Assembly (NCBI GenBank): GCA_028692205.1
Contig: JAQUXV010000141.1
Span: forward strand, 1,697 to 6,937
From: Eubacteriales bacterium
GTDB taxonomy: Bacteria; Bacillota_A; Clostridia; Christensenellales; Aristaeellaceae
DNA: 5,241 nt
Reading direction: 5' to 3'
Shown here: piece by piece, positions 1 through 4,779 of the stretch
Layout of the letters: each line of letters opens with the position of its first letter
How positions within the stretch are numbered: position 1 is the stretch's first letter
Translations under genes and position numbers: made by a program
The notes under the pieces: generated by a model
Databases searched by the model: none
Seen by the model: only the letters and a program-made list of their open reading frames with translations
Told to the model about the DNA's origin: nothing

Positions 1-905
1 TGGTCATTGAACGGCTGGAGAAAATTACCGGGAAACCCGTACGCTGGTATGAGGCGGATGTTTGCGACGCGGACGCTATGGACCAGATTTTCGCCGAGAA
101 TCAGTTTGACGCGGTCATCCATTTCGCAGGCTTCAAGGCTGTGGGCGAGAGCGTGGTAAAGCCGCTGGCCTATTACCGCAACAATCTGGACAGCACGCTG
201 ACGCTTTGCGAAATCATGCGTAAGCACAACGTGAGCCGCTTTGTATTCAGCTCGTCTGCAACAGTGTACGGCCTTGCGGAAACCATGCCGCTTACGGAGA
301 CCATGCCGACCGGGTGCACCAACCCCTACGGCTGGACGAAGTACATGATTGAGCGGATTTTAACCGATGTTGCCGCTGCGAATCCGGACTGGGCGGTGGC
401 GCTGCTGCGGTACTTCAACCCCATCGGCGCTCATGAGAGCGGAATGATCGGCGAGGATCCGGTAGGCATTCCCAACAACCTGATGCCGTACATCACGCAG
501 GTTGCCTCCGGCAAACTGAAAAAGCTGAACGTATTCGGCAATGATTATCCCACGCCGGACGGTACGGGAGTGCGTGACTACATCCATGTAGTGGATCTGG
601 CCAAAGGGCACGTGGCAGCCTGCAAGTATCTGGCGGACCATAAAGGATGCGAAATCTTCAACATCGGCACGGGAACGGGTTACAGCGTGTTGGATCTGGT
701 GAATACCTTCGAGCGCGTAAACCACCTGGCGATCCCCTACGAGATCGCACCGCGCCGCCTCGGCGACATCGCCGTGTGCTATGCCGACGCGGCCAAGGCT
801 CGCGAAATGCTCGGCTGGACGGCGGAAAAGACGCTGGATGATATGTGCCGGGATTCCTGGCGGTGGCAGAGCAATAACCCGGAGGGATACGGCCTGAAGG
901 GTTAA
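1..905 (+). CDS. galE: UDP-glucose 4-epimerase, 5'-truncated by window edge
   Basis: GalE interconverts UDP-glucose and UDP-galactose in the cytoplasm (Leloir pathway and envelope sugar supply), using tightly bound NAD. The reading frame is open from base 3 and gives 300 visible residues ending at TAA 903-905. Compared with the roughly 338-residue E. coli enzyme, about 40 N-terminal residues are missing, including the GxxGxxG NAD-binding loop. Visible hallmarks, numbered from the first visible residue, are HFAGFKAVGES near 40-50, SSSATVYG at 83-90 with the catalytic Ser/Thr region, and the YGWTK (YxxxK) pair Tyr109 and Lys113, equivalent to E. coli Tyr149 and Lys153. These are followed by RYFNPIGAH, then GIPNNLMPY and GVRDYIHVVDLA, both typical of GalE and its substrate-binding domain. 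No frameshift or missing key residue is seen. The ATG at 78 is internal, because the family-like sequence continues upstream of it. The gene converges on glmS. Other extended-SDR epimerases are less likely given the GalE-specific motifs. Confidence 0.96.
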   Translation, partial: VIERLEKITGKPVRWYEADVCDADAMDQIFAENQFDAVIHFAGFKAVGESVVKPLAYYRNNLDSTLTLCEIMRKHNVSRFVFSSSATVYGLAETMPLTETMPTGCTNPYGWTKYMIERILTDVAAANPDWAVALLRYFNPIGAHESGMIGEDPVGIPNNLMPYITQVASGKLKKLNVFGNDYPTPDGTGVRDYIHVVDLAKGHVAACKYLADHKGCEIFNIGTGTGYSVLDLVNTFERVNHLAIPYEIAPRRLGDIAVCYADAAKAREMLGWTAEKTLDDMCRDSWRWQSNNPEGYGLKG

Positions 906-911
906 CGCTGG

Positions 912-970
912 CAATTGAAAAACAATGGGGGTGCGGAGCAAAAGGCTCCGCACCCCTGTCAATTGAAAAA
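912..970. repeat. 11-bp direct repeats CAATTGAAAAA flanking hairpin A
   Basis: The identical 11-mer CAATTGAAAAA occurs at 912-922 and 960-970, one copy on each side of the 928-956 hairpin and 48 bp apart. Because CAATTG is itself palindromic, the copies could also pair with each other to extend the hairpin base. Whether this is a duplicated insertion site or a chance duplication cannot be decided here. Confidence 0.6.
928..956 (-). terminator. GC-rich hairpin A downstream of galE; U-tract lies on the minus-strand side
   Basis: This is a perfect 12-bp stem (928-939 with 945-956) and a 5-nt loop, AAAAG. It lies 22 nt past the galE stop. On the minus strand the stem is followed by a U-rich run (ATTGTTTTT), as in an intrinsic terminator. 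On the plus strand it is followed by TGTCAATTG, which is not U-rich. It may still stop or protect the galE transcript, but its best terminator orientation faces transcription arriving from glmS. Its core is shared with the hairpin at 1237-1269. Confidence 0.7.
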
Positions 971-1236
971 GTCTGCTTTGTTGCCTGCCCCGCTGTGGGG
1001 CGACCACCAGCATTCGTCCATATCGCTATGATAGAATCCATCATTTTCGCATGCGGCTTCCAACGAGCTGTTTGTACTGGGGAAAACGGATTACTCACGA
1101 GCCGAACTGCCGGAAGCGGGGGGACAGGGGACACCGTTAGCAAACGAGTAAACACAAGCTTTGCCCTGCGTCTAAAGGCGCTTCAGGTTTCCTGTAAACA
1201 GAGGGTGTGCTTGTGAAAGCGCACTATGGCAAAAGA
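971..1236. other. Gene-free spacer between the two related hairpins (galE-glmS gap)
   Basis: I see no convincing gene in this stretch. Short open frames exist on both strands, but they lack a good ribosome-binding site and any family I recognise. Visible structure includes a small hairpin at 987-1001 (GCCCC, loop GCTGT, GGGGC), a G-rich run at 1118-1130 (GGGGGGACAGGGG) continuing into ACACCGTT, and an isolated TATGAT box at 1027-1032 without a matching -35. It may be a decayed or dispersed intergenic repeat, but that is inference. Confidence 0.5.
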
Positions 1237-1269
1237 GAGGGATGCGGAGCAATAGGCTCCGCATCCCTC
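1237..1269 (-). terminator. Intrinsic terminator of glmS (hairpin B)
   Basis: This is a perfect 14-bp stem (1237-1250 with 1256-1269) and a 5-nt loop. On the minus strand it is followed by TCTTTTGCC, a short U-tract, and it lies about 70 nt downstream of the glmS stop. The orientation, stem strength and position all fit termination of glmS. On the plus strand the sequence after the stem is not U-rich. The core TGCGGAGC/GCTCCGCA is the same as in hairpin A at 928-956. Confidence 0.85.
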
Positions 1270-1297
1270 GTTCACTGATTGGCATTTTCCGCGCCGG

Positions 1298-1344
1298 GCG
1301 GTAGGGTAATCCCGACGTGGCTTTGTCAGCGGTAGGGTTATTCC
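1298..1344. repeat. Imperfect 16-bp direct repeat spanning the glmS stop codon
   Basis: GCGGTAGGGTTATTCC at 1329-1344 contains the glmS stop codon (TTA on this strand). It recurs as GCGGTAGGGTAATCCC at 1298-1313, with 14 of 16 bases identical and 31 bp between copies. It looks like a small local duplication of the gene's 3' end. Confidence 0.55.
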
Positions 1345-3167
1345 ACGGTTACGCTCTTGGCGAGGTTGCGGGGTTTATCCACATCGCAGCCGCGCACAAC
1401 GGCCATGCAATAGGCAAAAAGCTGTAAGGGAATCACCGCGAGCAGCGGAGCCAGCAAATCGTCCGCCGCGGGGATTAAAACCAGCTCGTCCACCTCGCCT
1501 TCAACCTTGTCACGCAGGTCGTCGCGGCAGACGGCCATTACGCTTGCGCCGCGCGCCTTGATCTCCCGAATGTTGCTGAGCGTTTTATCCAGTAGCGCGG
1601 GCTGTGTGATGGTTACGATCACCAACCGCCCGTTTTCCAGCAAGGCGATAGGCCCGTGCTTCAGTTCGCCCGCCGCGTAGGCCTCGCTGAAAATGTAGCT
1701 GACTTCCTTTAACTTTAACGCCGCTTCCATGGAAAGCGCGTAGTCCAGCCCGCGGCCGATGAAGAAAACGTGCCGTTTGTGGCTGGCGGCGTCGGCAAAG
1801 GCCCGTAGGTGCTCTTCTGTGGCGAGAGCCTGTTCGGCTTTGGCGGGGAGCGCGGCAATTTCCGCACGAAGGCGTTCAGCCTCCTCCGGAGGAAGCGTGC
1901 CGCGCATATCGCCAAGCGCAAGCGCGATCAGCAGCATCATTTCCACCTGCGTCATGTACGCCTTGGTGCTGGCGACGGCAATTTCTGGCCCGGCATAGGT
2001 GAACAGCGTGTTTACGTCACCCACCTCGCGCGCGATGGTGGAACCGACGACGTTACAAATCGCCAGTACCTTTGCGCCCCGTCGCTTGGCTTCCCGCAGG
2101 GCGGCGAGGGTGTCGGCCGTTTCTCCGCTTTGGGATACGGCGATAAACAGCTCGTTTTCCCCGATGATCGGGTCGCGGTAACGATATTCGCTGGAGACAT
2201 CCGCCAAAACGGGAATGCGGGCAAGCTTTTCGATAACATACTTGCCGAAAACGCCTGCGTGGTAGGCTGTGCCGCAGGCGACGATGTTGATGCGGCTGAT
2301 TTTTGCGGCTTCCTCCGGCGTTATGGGCAGCCATCCGTATTCGTGCGGGTCCCCGGTATTGCGCGGGGTAAAGGTACTTTGCAGGGCGGTGGGCTGCTCG
2401 TGAATCTCCTTGAGCATATAATGGTCGTAACCGCCTTTTTCCGCGCTGCTCAAATCCCACGTTACGTGGAAAAGCTCCGGCTGTTGCAGAATACCGGCTT
2501 TATCGTACACTTCCACACCCGCTTCGCTGAGCACGGCGATTTCCTGATCCTGCAAAAACACAACGTCGCGCGTATGGCTCAGTATAGCGGGGATGTCGCT
2601 GGCGATAAAGGCTTCGCCGTCTTTCGCGCCGACTACCAGCGGGCTTTCGCGCCGGGCGCAAAACAGCTTGCCCGGTTCCGCGTCGCACAGTACGCCCAGC
2701 GCGTAGCTGCCCTTAATCAACGTTAGCGCTTTCAGGAGAGCGGCCTTCATATCGCCCTGATACAGGGTGTTCAGCAGGTGGGCGGCGACCTCGGTATCGG
2801 TTTGGGAAACGAAAACACAACCCTTTTGCTGTAACTGCTTGCGCAGAGCTTCGTGGTTCTCGATGATGCCGTTGTGAACTACGGCAACGCATCCCGCGCG
2901 ATGGGGATGGGCGTTCACATCACTGGGCTCGCCATGGGTGGCCCAACGCGTATGGCCGATGCCGGCATGCCCGGACATGGGGCTGTCTTCCAGCATTGCG
3001 GCAAGGTTTTCAAGGCGGCCTTTGGCCTTCTGAATATCGATTTTACCGGAAGGGCCGATAATGGCGACGCCCGCGCTGTCATACCCGCGATAGCTCAGCC
3101 GGGAAAGGCCTTCCATTAAAATCGGGCACGCTTCCTGTTCACCGATATAGCCAACAATTCCACACAT
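1338..3167 (-). CDS. glmS: Glutamine--fructose-6-phosphate aminotransferase (isomerizing)
   Basis: GlmS makes glucosamine-6-phosphate from fructose-6-phosphate and glutamine, the committing step towards UDP-GlcNAc and peptidoglycan. The protein has 609 residues, the usual length. The start chosen is the ATG at 3165-3167, giving MCGIVGYIG, because Cys2 must become the N-terminal nucleophile after Met removal and a GGGAGGT site sits 10 nt upstream. A further in-frame ATG at 3207-3209 lies beside the -10 box and is very unlikely to be transcribed. The glutaminase domain (about 1-240) shows RGYDSAG, HTRWATHG at 72-79, HNG at 98-100 and TDTE at 123-126. SIS domain 1 has CGT at 298-300, SQSGET at 345-350 and STKA at 400-403. 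SIS domain 2 has GRG at 471-473, EAALKLKE at 481-488 and ELKHGP with His504. The C-terminal DKPRNLAKSVTVE carries the sugar-binding Lys604. All key residues are intact. The gene is monocistronic in this window, divergent from the dehydrogenase and convergent with galE. Confidence 0.98.
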   Translation of the reverse strand: MCGIVGYIGEQEACPILMEGLSRLSYRGYDSAGVAIIGPSGKIDIQKAKGRLENLAAMLEDSPMSGHAGIGHTRWATHGEPSDVNAHPHRAGCVAVVHNGIIENHEALRKQLQQKGCVFVSQTDTEVAAHLLNTLYQGDMKAALLKALTLIKGSYALGVLCDAEPGKLFCARRESPLVVGAKDGEAFIASDIPAILSHTRDVVFLQDQEIAVLSEAGVEVYDKAGILQQPELFHVTWDLSSAEKGGYDHYMLKEIHEQPTALQSTFTPRNTGDPHEYGWLPITPEEAAKISRINIVACGTAYHAGVFGKYVIEKLARIPVLADVSSEYRYRDPIIGENELFIAVSQSGETADTLAALREAKRRGAKVLAICNVVGSTIAREVGDVNTLFTYAGPEIAVASTKAYMTQVEMMLLIALALGDMRGTLPPEEAERLRAEIAALPAKAEQALATEEHLRAFADAASHKRHVFFIGRGLDYALSMEAALKLKEVSYIFSEAYAAGELKHGPIALLENGRLVIVTITQPALLDKTLSNIREIKARGASVMAVCRDDLRDKVEGEVDELVLIPAADDLLAPLLAVIPLQLFAYCMAVVRGCDVDKPRNLAKSVTVE

Positions 3168-3177
3168 AGAAACTGGT

Positions 3178-3184
3178 ACCTCCC
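3178..3184 (-). promoter_or_regulatory. Ribosome-binding site of glmS
   Basis: The minus strand reads GGGAGGT, with 10 nt between it and the ATG at 3165-3167. It selects the MCGIVG start over the ATG 14 codons upstream, which would add a non-family extension and block exposure of the catalytic cysteine. Confidence 0.85.
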
Positions 3185-3190
3185 AAATAC

Positions 3191-3230
3191 ACGTATTCAA
3201 ACGTATCATATAGTATCATATTGTATTGTT
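3191..3230. repeat. Four 10-bp phased units with GTAT over the glmS promoter
   Basis: GTAT occurs at 3193, 3203, 3213 and 3223, exactly one helical turn apart. The second and third units share GTATCATAT, and the first and second share ACGTAT. The array covers the spacer, the -10 box and the start of the glmS transcript. It could be an operator, or partly a by-product of AT-rich promoter sequence. Confidence 0.5.
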
Positions 3231-3238
3231 TTTGGCAA
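3210..3238 (-). promoter_or_regulatory. Sigma-A type promoter of glmS with extended -10
   Basis: On the minus strand, TTGCCA (3233-3238, five of six bases of TTGACA) is separated by 17 bp from TACTAT (3210-3215). The -10 box is preceded by TGA, which makes an extended -10 (TGnTACTAT). Transcription should begin near 3203, giving a leader of about 36 nt before the glmS ATG. The -10 and downstream region overlap the phased GTAT repeats. Confidence 0.7.
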
Positions 3239-3311
3239 GCGAAGAAGAAGCTGCAGCTGAAAAGTGAAGAGGGGCGAACCGGCATCCAACCGCAATCCGC
3301 TTGAATACCGC

Positions 3312-3340
3312 TTGCGCGGAGAAGGAAAAATTGCTATGAT
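3312..3340 (+). promoter_or_regulatory. Promoter of the D-2-hydroxyacid dehydrogenase gene
   Basis: TATGAT at 3335-3340 is a five-of-six -10 box, placed 17 bp downstream of TTGCGC at 3312-3317, a weak -35 in which only TTG matches. The predicted start is near 3347, about 20 nt before the ATG. A weak -35 suggests that the promoter may be activated or low in strength. Confidence 0.55.
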
Positions 3341-3351
3341 AACCATATCAT
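3336..3351. promoter_or_regulatory. Inverted repeat over the dehydrogenase -10/+1, possible operator
   Basis: ATGATA-ACCA-TATCAT is a perfect 6-bp inverted repeat with a 4-bp gap. It overlaps the -10 box (3335-3340) and the predicted transcription start. A repressor bound here would block the polymerase. TATCAT also occurs twice in the divergent glmS promoter. No regulator can be named from the sequence. Confidence 0.4.
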
Positions 3352-3352
3352 G

Positions 3353-3358
3353 AAAGGA
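3353..3358 (+). promoter_or_regulatory. Ribosome-binding site of the dehydrogenase gene
   Basis: AAAGGA lies 8 nt before the ATG at 3367, a standard distance. It supports this start, which gives an N-terminus beginning with the expected first beta strand (MAKILITHG). Confidence 0.75.
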
Positions 3359-3366
3359 ATGAGAAC

Positions 3367-4335
3367 ATGGCGAAGATCCTGATCACGCACGGCGTTCCAA
3401 TGGAGCATTTCGCGATGCTCAAGCCGAACGAGCTGGTTTATCCCGAGCCGGGTAAAGCGTTTTCAAAAACCGAGCTGCTTGCGTTGCTGCCGGAATGCGA
3501 CGCGGTTGTCGCATGCGGCGCGATGGACCGGCGGCTGCTTGCGGCCTGCACGAAGGTGAAGCTGATTGTGTGCTACGGCGCGGGATACGACGCCATTAAC
3601 CTTGACGCTGCGACGGAACTGCGGATACCGGTGGCGAACATCCCCGACAGTGTAACCGAGACCACCGCGGAAATGGCGATGACGCAGCTGTTAACGCTGC
3701 TTCGGCGCGCGGGCGAACTGGACCGGCAGATACGCGGGCTGCCATCCACACGCAAGCTTTTCACCATGGGACGCTCCATGGGCGTATCGCCGCAGGGACT
3801 AACGCTCGGCATTGTGGGCATGGGGCGCATTGGTTCGCGCGTAGCTGAATTCGGGCGGTTTTTGCACATGCGGGTGATTTACGCAAGCCGGAGCATGAAA
3901 CCGTATTCTATTGCGGGCAACGCGCGCAGGCTGCCGCTTACGGAATTGCTGAAAACCGCGGATGTGGTATCCCTGCATTGCCCGCTGACAGCCGAAACGA
4001 ACCGGATGATCGACGCCGAAGCCCTGAAGCTGATGAAACCCACCGCGTTTCTGCTGAACACGGCTCGCGGTAAACTGGTGGATGAACGGGCGCTGGCCGA
4101 GGCGCTGGAAAAGGGCGAACTTGCGGGCGCGGCGCTGGACGTGTTTGAAGACGAGCCGGAGGTTTCGGCAAAGCTGAAGGCGCTGCCCAACGTACTGATG
4201 ACCCCGCATATCGGCAGCAACACGCTTTATACCAGAAACCAGATGGCGGATGCCTGCCGCGAACGCATTGAGGACGCTCTGGCTGGGAGAAAACCCGCCA
4301 ACCTGCTGAATCCGGAAGTATGGCCAGGGAAATAA
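3367..4335 (+). CDS. D-isomer-specific 2-hydroxyacid dehydrogenase (glyoxylate/hydroxypyruvate reductase-like)
   Basis: A cytoplasmic NAD(P)-dependent oxidoreductase interconverting a 2-oxoacid and its D-2-hydroxyacid. It has 322 residues, within the usual family size, and no C-terminal ACT domain, so it is not a long-form SerA. The split substrate-binding domain is formed by residues 1-~100 and ~285-322, and the Rossmann domain lies between them. Visible are the GxGxxG loop at 151-156 (GMGRIG), catalytic Arg234 in NTARG, Glu263 in DVFEDEP and His281 in TPHIGS, so the triad is complete. After the second Rossmann strand the sequence is YASRS (172-176), with Ser/Arg where NAD-preferring enzymes usually have Asp. 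By family knowledge this leans towards NADPH and a reductase role. The substrate cannot be fixed: glyoxylate, hydroxypyruvate, phosphoglycerate or another 2-oxoacid are all possible. The gene has its own promoter, is divergent from glmS, and is followed by a hairpin at 4384-4409. Confidence 0.93.
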   Translation: MAKILITHGVPMEHFAMLKPNELVYPEPGKAFSKTELLALLPECDAVVACGAMDRRLLAACTKVKLIVCYGAGYDAINLDAATELRIPVANIPDSVTETTAEMAMTQLLTLLRRAGELDRQIRGLPSTRKLFTMGRSMGVSPQGLTLGIVGMGRIGSRVAEFGRFLHMRVIYASRSMKPYSIAGNARRLPLTELLKTADVVSLHCPLTAETNRMIDAEALKLMKPTAFLLNTARGKLVDERALAEALEKGELAGAALDVFEDEPEVSAKLKALPNVLMTPHIGSNTLYTRNQMADACRERIEDALAGRKPANLLNPEVWPGK

Positions 4336-4383
4336 CGCACTCGTTTGCAGGGTCGGCATGAAGAAGAATTTGCTTATTGATAA

Positions 4384-4409
4384 AACGCCCTGCTGTAGAG
4401 CAGGGCGTT
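4384..4409. terminator. Intrinsic terminator after the dehydrogenase gene, usable on both strands
   Basis: This is an 11-bp perfect stem (AACGCCCTGCT at 4384-4394 with 4399-4409) and a 4-nt loop, GTAG, 48 nt past the dehydrogenase stop. The plus-strand side ends in GTTCGCTATTG, a weak U-tract. The minus-strand side ends in GTTTTATC, a better one. It probably ends the dehydrogenase transcript and also blocks transcription coming from the right. Confidence 0.8.
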
Positions 4410-4744
4410 CGCTATTGTAAACAGGGTTGCCTTGCCGGCACCGGATGGCAGCGAGGCCCCGGCTGCATGCGTATTCCCGACAATGACGGGAGAGAGAACC
4501 GGGGTTTGGCTGCAAACAGAATCCGTGACAAGAAGATGCGGCGTTTACAATCTAACAGTAAACGTCCTGCTGTATAGTAAAATGTTTCAGAACGTTGATA
4601 TACTTCATGCAAGCACGCAAGTTCAGCTTGCTGAAAAAGGTTCAGATGAACGAAGCCAAGCCGCACACGGACGGAGCGTACAGACGTACATGATCGCCTG
4701 CTGTGACGCGGGTGACAAGCAGGCGAGCCTTTCTTGGCAGGTTA
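4410..4744. other. Gene-free spacer with several small inverted repeats (dehydrogenase-HAD gap)
   Basis: No protein gene is supported. The longest plus-strand frame (4432-4791) runs through the 4745-4772 terminator and into the HAD coding region, and it resembles nothing I recognise. Small stems seen are CGTTTAC at 4542-4548 with GTAAACG at 4558-4564, TTCAGC/GCTGAA near 4622-4635, and TCGCCTGCT at 4694-4702 with AGCAGGCGA at 4718-4726. The last is followed by GCCTTTCTT. An extended -10-like box, TGATATACT, lies at 4596-4604. Together these could mark a small RNA of about 125 nt on the plus strand, but this is weak evidence. Confidence 0.45.
4694..4735 (+). terminator. Possible weak terminator hairpin inside the gap
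   Basis: A 9-bp stem (4694-4702 with 4718-4726) and a 15-nt loop are followed by GCCTTTCTT. The long loop and interrupted U-tract make it weaker than the hairpins at 4384 and 4745. It matters only if something is transcribed from within the gap. Confidence 0.3.
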
Positions 4745-4772
4745 AAACGCCCCGCCATACGGCGGGGCGTTT
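4745..4772. terminator. Strong intrinsic terminator of the HAD-family gene, bidirectional
   Basis: This is a 12-bp perfect stem (4745-4756 with 4761-4772) and a 4-nt loop, ATAC. It is GC-rich in the middle and ends in A/T pairs. On the minus strand it is followed by GTTTTAACC and lies 7 nt past the HAD stop codon, so it ends that transcript. On the plus strand it ends in GTTTGCTG, giving some activity in that direction too. Confidence 0.9.
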
Positions 4773-4779
4773 GCTGATG

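Noticed and set aside
360..1155. Long minus-strand open frames opposite galE
   Set aside because: They are antisense to a well-conserved galE. The proteins are rich in Arg and Pro with no recognisable family, as expected from the complement of GC-rich coding DNA.
1809..2726. 305-codon plus-strand open frame inside glmS
   Set aside because: It lies wholly antisense to conserved GlmS coding sequence, with no family resemblance. GC-rich codon bias readily creates such frames.
3168..3209. 14-residue N-terminal extension of GlmS from the ATG at 3207-3209
   Set aside because: It would bury the Cys2 nucleophile, lies next to the -10 box upstream of the predicted transcript start, and the good ribosome-binding site serves the downstream ATG.
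3249..3258. Perfect palindrome AGCTGCAGCT in the divergent promoter region
   Set aside because: It is only 10 bp with no spacer, lies away from both core promoters, and is short enough to be chance.
1193..4425. TGTAAACAG-like words in both convergent gaps (about 1193 and 4416)
   Set aside because: The match is only nine bases before it breaks, too short to claim a shared element.
3799..4515. 238-codon minus-strand frame opposite the dehydrogenase
   Set aside because: It is antisense to conserved dehydrogenase motifs and crosses the 4384-4409 terminator. The product looks like complement-strand noise.
4412..4666. 84-codon minus-strand frame in the second gap
   Set aside because: It has no ribosome-binding site that stands out and no family resemblance, and it lies downstream of the HAD terminator without a visible promoter.
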